From NCBI RefSeq assembly GCF_003952465.1, contig NZ_CP034448.1, positions 6,301,001-6,365,000 of the forward strand: a DNA stretch of 64,000 nucleotides, read 5' to 3'. This DNA is from Mesorhizobium sp. M1B.F.Ca.ET.045.04.1.1. GTDB taxonomy: Bacteria; Pseudomonadota; Alphaproteobacteria; Rhizobiales; Rhizobiaceae. Position 1 is the first letter of the stretch, and each line of letters begins with the position of its first letter. The notes under the pieces are model-generated. The model saw only the letters and a program-made list of their open reading frames with translations. It searched no databases and was not told the DNA's origin. Of the stretch, positions 34,886 to 44,328 are shown piece by piece. The position numbers and the translations under genes were made by a program.

Positions 34886-36195
34886 TGGCGAGGCGGCCGG
34901 CTCACACACCGCTTAATGTCTTCCTGAACGGGCGTCTCGTGGGCGTGTTGCGCAGGCAATCAAACGGCGCCGTGGACTTCCAATACGCCCGCGAATGGCT
35001 GGACTGGCACGGTACCTTCCCGGTTTCGCTCTCACTTCCTTTGCGGGAGGACCGCTATATTGGCGCGCCTGTGATCAACGTCTTCGACAACCTGCTTCCT
35101 GACAATGAAGCCATCCGCAAGCGGGTTGCCGAACGCGTCGGCGCGGCTGGCACCGATGCCTACAGCCTGCTCGCCGTGCTGGGCCACGATTGCGTCGGTG
35201 CGCTGCAGTTCCTGCCTGACGGCATTGATCCTGGCAATGCGGGCAGCAGCGATGGCAAGCCAGTCAGCAAAACGGACATAGCCGGAATAATCGAAAACCT
35301 TACCGCCGCTCCTCTCGGCCTGGGTGAGGATGAGGATTTCCGCATCTCGATCGCCGGCGCCCAGGAAAAGACGGCGCTGTTGCGCAAGGACGGACGCTGG
35401 TTCAAGCCGATCGGCACGGCTGCCACCACCCATATCCTGAAGCCGCAGATCGGCAGGTTGCCCAACGGCATCGACCTCTCCAATAGCGTCGAGAACGAGT
35501 TTCTGTGCCTCAAGCTGCTTGAGGCGTTCGGCGTTCCTGCCGCCAAGACGGAGATCGCGGATTTCGGGGAGCGCCGCACGCTGATCGTCGAGCGCTTCGA
35601 CAGGCTGTGGGCCAGGGACGGCCGCCTCCTGCGCCTGCCTCAAGAGGATATGTGTCAAGCGCTGTCGGTCCCGCCGACACGTAAGTACCAGTCAGAGGGC
35701 GGACCCGGTATGCGAGAGATTATCGAGCTTCTGAAGGGCAGTGACTGGCCGGAAGACGACATAGCGGTCTTTCTGCGCGCTTGCATCGTATTCTGGCTGA
35801 TCTCGGCGACCGACGGCCACGCCAAGAATTTCAGCATCTTTCTAGGCCCAGGCGGGCGGTTTCGCATGGCGCCGCTCTACGACGTGCTGACCGCGCAGCC
35901 CAGCCTTGATGCCGGCCAGATCACTCGCAAAAAATTCAAGTTGGCAATGGCGGTCGGCAAAAGTCGGCACTATTCGGTGCATGAGATTGTGCCCCGCCAC
36001 TTCATACAGACCGCTGACATTGCTGGCGTAGGCACCCCTGTCATGCGCCGAATTTTCGAAGACATTGCCGGAAACGCGGAGAAGCAGGCTGATACCGTGA
36101 TCTCCTCACTACCGCGTGGCTTTCCTGGACAGGTTGTCGATTCGGTCAGATTGGCCATAGGCAGGCGTGCGATGCTTCTTGCTGGTGCAAATTGA
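34885..36195 (+). CDS. hipA: HipA-type serine/threonine kinase toxin
   Basis: A 436-residue HipA with N-terminal and kinase domains. Visible are SLPLREDRY and NLLPDNEAIR (N-domain), SIAGAQEKTALLR (ATP-loop region), TTHILKPQIGRL, and the catalytic segment ATDGHAKNFSIF near residue 310 with YDVLTA (metal-binding Asp). All key residues seem kept, so it is probably active. HipA kinases target aminoacyl-tRNA synthetases (GltX in E. coli) and cause growth arrest. It forms a coupled operon with hipB and likely stabilises the island. Confidence 0.93.
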   Translation: MARRPAHTPLNVFLNGRLVGVLRRQSNGAVDFQYAREWLDWHGTFPVSLSLPLREDRYIGAPVINVFDNLLPDNEAIRKRVAERVGAAGTDAYSLLAVLGHDCVGALQFLPDGIDPGNAGSSDGKPVSKTDIAGIIENLTAAPLGLGEDEDFRISIAGAQEKTALLRKDGRWFKPIGTAATTHILKPQIGRLPNGIDLSNSVENEFLCLKLLEAFGVPAAKTEIADFGERRTLIVERFDRLWARDGRLLRLPQEDMCQALSVPPTRKYQSEGGPGMREIIELLKGSDWPEDDIAVFLRACIVFWLISATDGHAKNFSIFLGPGGRFRMAPLYDVLTAQPSLDAGQITRKKFKLAMAVGKSRHYSVHEIVPRHFIQTADIAGVGTPVMRRIFEDIAGNAEKQADTVISSLPRGFPGQVVDSVRLAIGRRAMLLAGAN

Positions 36196-36560
36196 TCCGA
36201 GATCAGAAGAGGCATTCCAGGCCATCGATCGCCTACATGAACATCGACGATTCGGCTGGCATGCCATCGGATGGAGGCGGGGCGGCGCTGGAGGGGGGCA
36301 TCGGCCGGGATCATGTGCGCACCTTGGCAATATCGATCGCGACCAGCACCGCGGCGGCGAGCGTAGGTGCGCGCCTGCAGCGAAAAGCTGCGCTCGCCGC
36401 TGTCTCGGCTGTTGCGTTCCTTCATTCCGTTGGCCCACGGCTCCTTCATCAAGTCATACACGAGCACCGCCGGCAGAAACGGGCTTCTAACGGCAACCTC
36501 AAATGCTAAATATTGCGGAGGGCGTCTGAATTTCGCCGCTCCACTGTTTCAGGCAAGGCG
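36196..36560 (-). other. Decayed stretch with a possible IS110-type transposase fragment
   Basis: No intact gene is supported. On the minus strand, about 36316-36355, one frame reads LAAAVLVAIDIAKVR. This resembles the N-terminal DEDD-domain start of IS110-family transposases, but it stops at once and the rest is not recognisable. Confidence 0.35.
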
Positions 36561-36758
36561 CTACTGCGTCTTGGGCGGCGCTGGTTTCTTGATCTGCTGC
36601 GCGTCAGTTGTCTTTGCCACGTCGGATTTTTCAACGCTGGCCGTTTTGGTCGTGTCGACCTGTGCTGCTGATGCCATGGATTGGTGATACGCGCACTTTG
36701 CGGCTGCGCCCGACATCGACAGTCCCAATGCTGCGAGTGTCGCAAGGAAGGTTTTCAT
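36561..36758 (-). CDS. Small secreted hypothetical protein
   Basis: A 65-residue protein with a clear signal peptide (MKTFLATLAALGLSMSGAAA) followed by a short Lys/Ala/Thr-rich polar tail with one Cys. A strong AAGGAGGATC ribosome-binding site precedes the ATG at 36758, which decides the start over 36800. No function is known. It lies between hipA and the att copy of integrase B. Confidence 0.65.
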   Translation of the reverse strand: MKTFLATLAALGLSMSGAAAKCAYHQSMASAAQVDTTKTASVEKSDVAKTTDAQQIKKPAPPKTQ

Positions 36759-36936
36759 CCGATCCTCCTTATTCGTGGATGACGCAGCGTAACCCGCCAT
36801 GCAACGACCGCAAAATCACTTTCGGCAAGCTCGCCGCCGCAAGGATATTGAAGGGAATTCGGATGACCCGGCCCGATAGGATTACATTTGAGGTTGAGGT
36901 GTGTGATGTGCTTGAGCGACTCGAGACATAGGTGAC

Positions 36937-36971
36937 GATTTGAACCTGCGACCCCATCGTCCCGAACGATG
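36937..36971 (-). other. Exact 35-bp tRNA-Pro att copy beside integrase B
   Basis: The minus strand here is identical to tRNA-Pro bases 8510-8544 (anticodon stem to T-loop). After that the sequence diverges, so no complete tRNA is encoded. It lies 65 bases beyond the integrase B stop, the same layout as integrase A and its att remnant, but inverted relative to the tRNA gene. Confidence 0.85.
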
Positions 36972-37036
36972 TGGTTGGCCGGCAAAAGCCCGGTTTTCCA
37001 CCATTTCTTGTGATGCCAGACGGCCTTTGTTCGCGT

Positions 37037-38347
37037 TTATTTCCAGCGATTCTGTGGGGTAACTGTGGGGTAGGCGGGAATGTTCTCTTTCTGTACCACA
37101 AGCGTCCCGACCGTGTTTTTGGGCAGGTTTCGCCAACACGACTTGGAGACGATAGCCCGGGCGGCTTCGACCTGAAAATCGGGGTGATGATGCCCATAGG
37201 TTTCAATCAGCATTTCGACTGTCATGCCGAGAAAGCCGGCGGCCGCCCACCGGTCGGTACCCTGCTGCATCAGCCAGGTCGCGGCTGTGTGGCGCAAGAC
37301 GTGCGGCGTGATGTCAGTGCGGAACAGGCGCCGAATGCTACCGTCAGGTGCTGTTATGTCGTCATACCAGCCGAGCCCCGCCGCCTTAACCACGGAATGA
37401 AAGGCTTTCTTGATCGAGCGCACTGGTTTGCCGTTCCACTCCACGACGTAGTCGTGCGCGATCATTCGGCCGATGCTTGCGCTCTTCCCTCGGCCCTTGG
37501 TCTTGATCTCTAATGGCGTTGCCGCCCAGCGACGCATATGTGCAAGCAGCCGGTCAGGCAACCTGACCGGTGGTTGGCGCTTGTTCGTCTCGCAGCGGTG
37601 GGCGGCGTGGCGGTAGAAAATGCCGCGTTCGAGGTCGACATGTCCGACGCCCTGTGTCGGCCGGATGGCGGCGCCGCAGATCGCGGCCGACCGGGTGCCG
37701 GTGTATAGAGCAACCAAGATGAATCGCGCGAGGTGGCGGGCGGTGCGGCGGTCGCTTGGCTTGCCCTTCCATGACTGGCGCATGCGCCATGCAGCGCGCA
37801 GCAGAGCGGCTGCTTCATCGCGTGTCAACCAACGGTCGCGCGGTACAGGCTTTGCTGGCAGCACGATCGCGGGCGCGAAGCTTGAATAGCCTTCTCGACG
37901 ATAGTGGTTTAGCGCCGCGCGCAGATCCTCCAACTGACGTCTGGCAGCGGCGCCATTGCCGTGCGCCTTCGCGTAATTGCGACAGACCTTGCCATTGATG
38001 TCGCCGATTTTCGTGTTGCCGAACCACTTTAGCACCACGATAAGCCGTTCGGCGGTTTCCTTTGGTTTGGCGTGTAAAGGCGCTACGTCAGTAAGATAAA
38101 CACTAACGGCGTCGGCTACCGGTACGGTGGCCGGATCACGGCCGCGCTCGCGGACCGGCCGGTACTTTTCGATGATGTGTTGGGCGAGCCGTTTCTCAGC
38201 GCGTTCGCTGTCGCCAGTGCTACCGCAAGCGCTGATGAAGGTTGTGCCATCGCGGAGAAACCAGCCGGCCCGGCTGCGCAAGCTGCCGTCCGCCTTTCTG
38301 CTTTCAGCGCGCCAGACCAGGCGCGCCCCTTTCGACGTCCGCGGCAT
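37037..38347 (-). CDS. Tyrosine recombinase, integrase B
   Basis: A 436-residue integrase and close homologue of integrase A (about 80% identical by eye). The catalytic residues are intact: Arg in YTGTRSA, His-x-x-Arg in HVLRHTAATW and Tyr in ETYGHHHPD. Differences concentrate in the N-terminal arm-binding part and the last 25 residues. The neighbouring 35-bp tRNA copy indicates tRNA-Pro as the target. An excisionase-like frame lies directly upstream and overlaps its start. Confidence 0.92.
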   Translation of the reverse strand: MPRTSKGARLVWRAESRKADGSLRSRAGWFLRDGTTFISACGSTGDSERAEKRLAQHIIEKYRPVRERGRDPATVPVADAVSVYLTDVAPLHAKPKETAERLIVVLKWFGNTKIGDINGKVCRNYAKAHGNGAAARRQLEDLRAALNHYRREGYSSFAPAIVLPAKPVPRDRWLTRDEAAALLRAAWRMRQSWKGKPSDRRTARHLARFILVALYTGTRSAAICGAAIRPTQGVGHVDLERGIFYRHAAHRCETNKRQPPVRLPDRLLAHMRRWAATPLEIKTKGRGKSASIGRMIAHDYVVEWNGKPVRSIKKAFHSVVKAAGLGWYDDITAPDGSIRRLFRTDITPHVLRHTAATWLMQQGTDRWAAAGFLGMTVEMLIETYGHHHPDFQVEAARAIVSKSCWRNLPKNTVGTLVVQKENIPAYPTVTPQNRWK

Positions 38348-38538
38348 AGCTCTCTCATCTTAGCAATTGCGGCCAAGGTCACGTATTCCTTGCCTGCGAT
38401 CAGCTCTGTCTGAAGGCGGCCAGCATCTCGTTCTTTTCGCAGGCCTGCCGCGCCCATAGAGCCGTCGGGGAACGCGATCTCGGCAGCAGCGTTGAGGCGG
38501 AGCGGCATATTGTCGTGCAACTGCTCTGGAATGCTCAT
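38116..38538 (-). CDS. Excisionase-like wHTH protein overlapping integrase B
   Basis: The first 65 residues (LNAAAEIAFPDGSMGAAGLR, then KERDAGRLQTELIAGKEYVTLAAIAKMRELCR) look like the small HTH proteins that precede rhizobial integrases and probably control excision. The ATG at 38538 is the best start. The frame has no stop until 38116, so it overlaps the integrase coding region by about 230 bases; the tail is a shifted reading of int and may be non-native. A lost stop codon or a real long overlap are both possible. Confidence 0.55.
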   Translation of the reverse strand: MSIPEQLHDNMPLRLNAAAEIAFPDGSMGAAGLRKERDAGRLQTELIAGKEYVTLAAIAKMRELCRGRRKGRAWSGALKAERRTAACAAGPAGFSAMAQPSSALAVALATANALRNGSPNTSSKSTGRSASAAVIRPPYR

Positions 38539-39198
38539 TGCATGCCTCTTGTTTGACGCCGAGGACAAACTCGGCGTCATCGCTTAGTGTTTGAGCTTCT
38601 CAGATGATCCGACACTGCCAGACAGTTGTCCGACGTGATCGAAAGTTTTCGCCAGTAAGTGCGGGATCAATCGGTATCAAATAGCGAAAGCATAGCTGGC
38701 ACTATCCCGTGGTCATTCTCGCCACCAGATGGTTATGCGCTCGAAAAGTACGCCTCTAAGAGCCTTATGTGAACGACACTAAACCTCTTATCCTGTGATT
38801 AGGACGCTCTGGCGTAAAAAACGGCGGCGCATAAGGCAGGAAGGTCTTATGAAAATCGCGCGGCCGTTCGATCCTGGGATCGTTTGCACCTGTCTGGAAC
38901 GATGGTGAAAACGATCTCTTTGTCTGGACCTCTTGCCGCACTGCCGCTGGCCAGAGTTGCCGGACCGGGTAACAGTCGAGCCGGTGACCGGCTCTTGCCA
39001 CGCCCTTGCCACGAACATCCTGGCGACGGAAGGCCGCGCTTACGAATACAGGGCGCGGGTTCTCAGGGGGCGCCGGATTGCTGCGCTGTGCCCTCCTGAC
39101 AGAGGTGGGCCCCACAAAAGTGAGAGTGCGGATTGGCTTTTCCACGACGGGTCGAAAGCTGGGGAGAGTCCTCCAGCGCCTGTCGCGGAGCAATCACG
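38539..39198. other. Spacer with no supported gene
   Basis: About 660 bases between the excisionase-like gene and ardC. Open frames on both strands show no recognisable domain. The right part presumably carries the ardC promoter. I see nothing else that can be supported. Confidence 0.5.
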
Positions 39199-40158
39199 AT
39201 GTCCAGTCACCATCACCGACGCGGAGCCGCTGCCGGCCGGGCGAGTCTCTATCAGGAGATAACAGACAAGATCATCTCGGAGTTGGAGGCGGGTCGGCTT
39301 CCTTGGGTTCAGCCATGGGGGAGCGCGGCGGCCAAGGCGCCGCTTTCGCTGCCCCAGAACGCCAGCACCGGCAGAGCATATAGCGGCATCAATGTGCTTA
39401 TCCTCTGGGGCGCTGTCGTCGAGCAGGGCTATACAGCCCAAGGCTGGCTGACTTTCCGCCAAGCCCTCGCGCTCGGCGGAAATGTTCGCGAGGGCGAGCA
39501 CGGCACAACCGTCGTGTATGCCGATCGCTTTGTTCCTGACGATGAGAAGAAACGCGCCAGAGATACCGGCGAAGACGCCCGAACCGTTCCATTCCTTAAG
39601 CGGTTCACTGTGTTCAACGCCGAGCAATGTGAAGGTTTGCCGGCAGACATCGCAGTTTGCCCCCCACCGGATCCGGCCCTGATCGAGCCACGGGTCGAAG
39701 CCCTGATCAAGGCCACAGGCATCGATTTCCGCATCGGTGGCGACCGCGCCTATTACTCGCCAACCCAGGACCGCGTTCAAGTACCGCCGCCTCAAGCCTA
39801 CTTCGAGCCTATCAACTGGCATCGCACGGCGCTGCATGAACTTGGCCATGCCACAGGCCATCCCTCACGTCTTGCTCGCGACTTCTCCGGTTCCTTTGGA
39901 ACCAGAAAGTATGCGTTCGAGGAATTGGTGGCAGAAATCAGCGCCGCCTTCTCGTGCGCTGCTGTGGGTATCGTTCCGACCGTGCGGCATGCCGACTACA
40001 TCGGATCCTGGCTGGAGGTGTTGCGGGAGGACAATCGCGCAGTCTTGCGCGCCGCCAGCCTGGCCGGCAAGGCGGCCGACTGGCTGCTTTGCCATCTGCC
40101 AGAAGAAATCGCGCAGCCTATCGAGGTGGATGCCGATCAGAACAGGAGGGCAGCCTGA
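39199..40158 (+). CDS. ArdC-family antirestriction / ssDNA-binding metallopeptidase-like protein
   Basis: A 319-residue protein. The N-terminal ArdC domain (about 15-140) binds ssDNA (SLYQEITDKIISELEAGRLP, then WVQPWG). The C-terminal zincin-like domain has HELGHATGH at residues 213-221 and the downstream Glu in FEELVAEISAAF. ArdC proteins protect incoming ssDNA from restriction on entry. The ATG at 39199 starts 5 residues before a His/Arg-rich tail; an in-frame ATG at 39133 is less likely. Its stop overlaps the toprim gene (TGATG). Confidence 0.9.
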   Translation: MSSHHHRRGAAAGRASLYQEITDKIISELEAGRLPWVQPWGSAAAKAPLSLPQNASTGRAYSGINVLILWGAVVEQGYTAQGWLTFRQALALGGNVREGEHGTTVVYADRFVPDDEKKRARDTGEDARTVPFLKRFTVFNAEQCEGLPADIAVCPPPDPALIEPRVEALIKATGIDFRIGGDRAYYSPTQDRVQVPPPQAYFEPINWHRTALHELGHATGHPSRLARDFSGSFGTRKYAFEELVAEISAAFSCAAVGIVPTVRHADYIGSWLEVLREDNRAVLRAASLAGKAADWLLCHLPEEIAQPIEVDADQNRRAA

Positions 40159-41219
40159 TGTCGCGGCGCGATCTCTCCGAACTGGCTTCCTGTCTCGGCC
40201 GACAGGCCGAGGCAGTGTGCCGACGCTATCTTTCCAATGGTCGTCGCGTAGGGCGGTATTGGGTGGTTGGCGATGCTCGCAACACGTCGGGGCGCTCCAT
40301 GTTTGTGCGCCTCAGGGGACCGGATTTCGGCAAGGGCGCGGCAGGCAAGTGGACCGACGCCGCCACCGGCGAGCACGGTGACCTGCTCGACGTCATTCGC
40401 GAATCACTTGGTTTGATCGACGTCAGGGACGTTGCCGATGAGGCGCGCAGCTTTTTGTCCATGCCTCAGCCAACGTCCGATCCAGCCGAACGCAACACGC
40501 AAGCACCTCGCGCTGTAGCAGGCTCTGTCGAAGCAGCGAGACGGCTGGTTGCCATGTCGCAGCCGATCTGCCGGACGCTTGTCGAGACATATTTGCGTGC
40601 ACGCGGCATAACGGCCTTCCACAAAACCGGCAGCCTTAGCTTTCATCCGCGCTGCTACTATCGGCCCGACGAGGACGGCCCGGCCGAAACCTGGCCCGCG
40701 ATGATCGCGGCCGTTACCGACCTCAACGGGAAACTCACCGGTGCGCACCGTACCTGGCTTGATCCGAACGGTTTCAGTGAGGCTGGTCTCGGCCGAGCTC
40801 CCATCGACACGCCGAGGCGAGCCATGGGCGAACTGTTGGGGCACGCGGTCCGCTTCGGCATCGGCTGCGACGTGATGGCCGCCGGCGAAGGCATCGAGAC
40901 CATGCTGTCGCAACGCTCGGTACTGCCCGCCATGCCGGCAATCGCGGCCCTGTCCGCGGGACATCTGTCAGCCATCCTTTTTCCTGACATGCTGCGGCGT
41001 CTTTACATCGCCCGCGACAACGATCCGGCGGGGGATAGGGCAACTGCGACCCTCATGCGACGCGCCAGCTCGGCCGGCATCGAGGCGATCGTGCTGACGC
41101 CGCAACTCGGCGACTTCAACGAGGATCTGCGTCTGCTCGGTTCCGATGCCCTCAGGGCAACCTTGCGGGTTCAGATGGCACCGCAGGATGTCGCCCGCTT
41201 CATGGTGCTCTCGGCCTGA
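40158..41219 (+). CDS. Toprim-domain, DNA-primase-like protein
   Basis: A 353-residue protein typical of mobile elements. The N-terminal region resembles a zinc-free primase/DUF7146 part (RRYLSNGRRVGRYWVVGDAR, RGPDFGKGAAGKWTDAATGE). The C-terminal toprim domain has VMAAGEGIETMLSQRSVLPA and LYIARDNDPAGDRA, with the acidic Glu and DxD-like positions. It may prime complementary-strand synthesis after conjugative entry. It is translationally coupled to ardC. Confidence 0.85.
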   Translation: MSRRDLSELASCLGRQAEAVCRRYLSNGRRVGRYWVVGDARNTSGRSMFVRLRGPDFGKGAAGKWTDAATGEHGDLLDVIRESLGLIDVRDVADEARSFLSMPQPTSDPAERNTQAPRAVAGSVEAARRLVAMSQPICRTLVETYLRARGITAFHKTGSLSFHPRCYYRPDEDGPAETWPAMIAAVTDLNGKLTGAHRTWLDPNGFSEAGLGRAPIDTPRRAMGELLGHAVRFGIGCDVMAAGEGIETMLSQRSVLPAMPAIAALSAGHLSAILFPDMLRRLYIARDNDPAGDRATATLMRRASSAGIEAIVLTPQLGDFNEDLRLLGSDALRATLRVQMAPQDVARFMVLSA

Positions 41220-41571
41220 CAGGAAGAGACAGCGACAGGCGGCATGTCGCCGTCCTTGCGCTGATGGTGTTTCCTTGTCGGGAAAGGACCGGCCCACGGC
41301 CTTCCAGAGGGCGATCGGGCGACAGCCTGCCCGGACCGGCAATGGCTTCGCCAGGCTATTTTCCGGCGACCCTTTTCCACCCCATGCGGGCGGGCCGCAT
41401 GGGGCCCCGTTTTCGGGCCTTTCCATCGCGAAGCAAAATAGCCAGGCTTCGCCATCCTCCACTGGCGTTCCGGCCCTGCGCTGATGCTGCGGGTGCAAGT
41501 CCGGACCGGCCGTCGCCTTCGTCGCCATGAAGGCCGCGATGGGCGCGGCCGATCCGCCGAAGGAAGCCGCC
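41220..41571 (+). ncRNA. Strongly structured leader upstream of the DUF2493 gene (candidate RNA element)
   Basis: Nested hairpins lie in this gene-free spacer. A perfect 10-bp stem CCCCATGCGG/CCGCATGGGG with a 5-base loop spans 41380-41404. It is enclosed by GGCTATTTT (41354-41362) and AAAATAGCC (41435-41443). Pairing could extend through the neighbouring CTTCGCCA segments, which also repeat directly. No terminator T-run follows. Confidence 0.4.
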
Positions 41572-42507
41572 ATGAGCAACCAGCACGACACCGAGTTCGA
41601 ACTGCAACACGCATCGTCCCCAACCGATCACGTCCTCCAGGAACTCCAGCTCTACGGTTACCGTCCGTTCGAAGACGAACCAGATCCGCGACCGCTTCCG
41701 GAGGCCCATGTCATCGCAACCAGCATCGCCGACATTTTCGACGCCATGGTAGTGGCGCTGTCGGACACGCGCCTTGAGCCCGACCTGGAGGAACTGCTTT
41801 GGGGCACGGTAAACCTCTTCCATCGCGCAACGAACCGGATCGAACGCGAACTCGATGACAACGAACTCTCCCAGCGGCAGCTGCAGCGCGAACAGGACGG
41901 CTCCGAGGTCAAATCCGTGGAGCTGGAGCTCCTTATCGCTCAGGGGCGGACGTTCATCGAACGCCGCAACGCCTTCGAACTGATGCGCGACCAGGCTGCC
42001 GAGCACTTCGAGCGCCACACACACTCGATCTGGCGTCCACGTAGCGGCTCCATAGTCAATCACCGCAATCTGACGGCCGCGATGATCGACAGCCGCGAGT
42101 TCCTCGCCGCCAAGAAGCATGCCGACAATCAGGTCTTCCTGCCACCTGGCCCGAAGGTAGCCTTCACCGGCGGCCTCGACTTCAACGACTACGCTCTGAT
42201 CTGGGCAAAGCTCGACCAGGCACGTGCCAAGCATCCGGACATGGTTCTGTTGCACGGCGGCTCGCCGAAGGGCGCTGAGTTGATCGCGGCGAAATGGGCC
42301 GACAATCGCAAGGTGCCTCAGATCGCCTTCAAACCCGACTGGACAAAGCACGCCAAGGCCGCACCCTTCAAACGCAATGACGCGATGCTAGATGCAATGC
42401 CGATCGGCGTCATCGTCTATCCGGGCACTGGCATCCAGGACAATCTAGCAGACAAGGCCCGCAGGCTCGGTATCCCAGTATATCGATTTGAGTCGGGCGG
42501 GGCATGA
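41572..42507 (+). CDS. DUF2493 (SLOG/YspA-like) protein
   Basis: A 311-residue protein. The first 190 residues are helical and charged. The C-terminal DUF2493 domain starts near KVAFTGGLDFNDYALIWAKL and includes MVLLHGGSPKGAELIAAKWA and KPDWTKHAKAAPFKRN. The fold is Rossmann-like (SLOG), which binds nucleotides or ADP-ribose-type ligands. It is a common backbone gene of rhizobial ICEs, but its role in transfer is not established. The ATG at 41572 is preferred over 41527. Confidence 0.88.
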   Translation: MSNQHDTEFELQHASSPTDHVLQELQLYGYRPFEDEPDPRPLPEAHVIATSIADIFDAMVVALSDTRLEPDLEELLWGTVNLFHRATNRIERELDDNELSQRQLQREQDGSEVKSVELELLIAQGRTFIERRNAFELMRDQAAEHFERHTHSIWRPRSGSIVNHRNLTAAMIDSREFLAAKKHADNQVFLPPGPKVAFTGGLDFNDYALIWAKLDQARAKHPDMVLLHGGSPKGAELIAAKWADNRKVPQIAFKPDWTKHAKAAPFKRNDAMLDAMPIGVIVYPGTGIQDNLADKARRLGIPVYRFESGGA

Positions 42508-42712
42508 GCGCCGCCTACTTCAGGAGCCGGACACCGAGCCACCTCGGCAATGACGTGGCGGGCGAGGCTGCAGCGTAATCTAGGCCAGCCAAACCCTCGT
42601 ATCGGCGGGCAAGCCCGAAGGCGCTCCGAATACATGCAGCCGGAAGGCAAAGCGGTTACCAACAATCCTATATCTATTTTACAGCAACTTTCAAATTCAC
42701 AGGGCTGCCCTT

Positions 42713-42959
42713 ATGCCCCAATCCGACATCTTCCACTCGACCAGCGATCTCTCCCGAAAGTCTGGCGACATCATCGCCGAAGCACTCCGCCATCCGGTGA
42801 CGTCCCAGCGCAACAACCACGCCCGGTATTGCTCGATATCGAAGTCTACGAGCGGCGGCTGCGCCGGTCCGACCATCGGATGTACGCAACAATCGAGACA
42901 ATGCCAGATGCCCTGTTCGGCGAGTTCGAGAGGCGCTGTCGACACCTACGCTCAAGATG
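42713..42959 (+). pseudogene. Phd/YefM-type antitoxin remnant
   Basis: The sequence reads HSTSDLSRKSGDIIAEALRH, then PVT and SQRNN, the N-terminal pattern of a Phd antitoxin. After frameshifts near 42810-42840 it continues VLLDIEVYERRLRRSDHRMY, then ATIETMPDALFGEFER in another frame. A typical member would be one frame of about 85 residues. No partner toxin is evident, although the downstream region is degraded. Confidence 0.65.
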
Positions 42960-43826
42960 ACGAAGGCAGCCGGTCTTGAGTTTCCAGCGGCGATTTGATC
43001 CTGTTCTTTCCGATCACGACCAAGCAGCCGAGCCGAGCCGTTTCAGCGCAGATATTTCGCATATAGGAGCGGCGCGCTGGCCTTGATCAGGATCTCCACC
43101 TTTGGATCATTCTGGACGAGTTCAATACCGACATCGTCGGAAAATCGTTAGCTTGAACCCGATCCTCCAATTGGCCGTTTCAGAAAGGCATTCTTCCTGC
43201 CGCTGCTGCGCGATTTCGCCGGAAATCCTCCACCGAAGTTAGCCGCTTCGGATAAGTCACGAGCGTAGCGCACCACCTCATCGTCAAAACAATTGCAGGC
43301 ACCTGACGAGTGGCGCGTGATGGGCACCAACCCCTAGAACGGGAGCGTTGGAACGCTGACTGAGGCGGCAAGCCCGAAGCCGGTGCCGGATACCTCATCA
43401 TGAGGCGGAGCCTGTCCAGCTGGGCGCAGGCTGGCTCGGAGATGCGAACTCAGGCAATTGGACGCAGCTAAGAGGGGACGATCGGCTGAGCATCCGCTTG
43501 GCGGCTAGAGGAGGTTGCAATGGGTAGCCATCGCGACCCATCTGATACCGGCCGCCACACCGAGCGCACCTAAGCGGTCTCATCGATGGATGTATCTGGC
43601 CGAAGGGCGGCTCGCCTCGATCGCCTTCGACGCAACGGCGCACCACGACTTTCTTCCCCTGACGGCTGTGCCGTCATTCCTCGCGACGCAACAAAGTCGT
43701 CTCGCGCCGTCCTCCGCTGACCGCTTCGGCCCACGGGGTGCGCCGGCGATCGCCTCCGGCCTGTCGATCACCATCGAGACCGCAATGGTGCGGGCTCGAG
43801 ACAGACAGGATCAAAGGAGATCTACA
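42960..43826. other. Spacer with gene remnants only
   Basis: No intact gene is supported. A minus-strand tail at about 43050-43145 (VGIELVQNDPKVEILIKASA) ends in a stop and looks like the C-terminus of a broken protein. Frames at 43515-43820 on the plus strand are upstream extensions of the DUF736 gene without a plausible start. Confidence 0.45.
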
Positions 43827-44153
43827 ATGGCCACCATCGGCACCTTCAAGAAGTCCGGGAACAATGAGTTCACTGGCGAGATCGTCACCCTCAGCGTCCA
43901 GGCCCGCGGCGTGCGCATCGTACCCGAAAATCGCGCCAACGGCGAGAACGCCCCCAGCCACCGGGTCTTCGTTGGCCGAGTAGAGATCGGCGCCGCCTGG
44001 GCCAAGCAGTCCAATGAGGGCCGCAACTATCTTGGCCTCAAGCTCGACGATCCGAGCTTCACCGCCCCGATCTTCGCAAACCTGTTCGACGACGAAGACG
44101 GTGAGGGCTACAGCCTGATCTGGTCCCGCCCGAGCCGCCGCAACGCAGAATAG
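43827..44153 (+). CDS. DUF736 protein
   Basis: A 108-residue protein of the DUF736 family (MATIGTFKKSGNNEFTGEIV, then GVRIVPENRANGENAPSHRV, then NYLGLKLDDPSF). These small proteins are almost always encoded on conjugative elements near relaxase or trb genes; their function is unknown. A strong AAAGGAGAT precedes the ATG. A second, divergent copy is at 47119. Confidence 0.92.
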   Translation: MATIGTFKKSGNNEFTGEIVTLSVQARGVRIVPENRANGENAPSHRVFVGRVEIGAAWAKQSNEGRNYLGLKLDDPSFTAPIFANLFDDEDGEGYSLIWSRPSRRNAE

Positions 44154-44328
44154 GAGGAAAACACCAGGTTCCGCCCAGGCCAACCGGGCGGAACCTCAAG
44201 TGGCCAACTGGAGTGGTACGGCGAACGGCCGGAGCGATGCCAGTACAGTATCGCATGACGCTCTTTGAGCGCCTCCACCGCGGAGGTGACATCTGTAAGA
44301 TTCGTGTTTTAGGTCTCGCTTGTTGGGA

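Noticed and set aside
36109..36467. Minus-strand frames downstream of hipA as a gene
   Set aside because: Only a short IS110-like segment can be read and it is cut by stops; reported as a decayed region.
36937..36971. A second tRNA-Pro gene
   Set aside because: Only 35 bases from the anticodon stem to the T-loop are present; the acceptor and D arms are missing, so it is an att copy.
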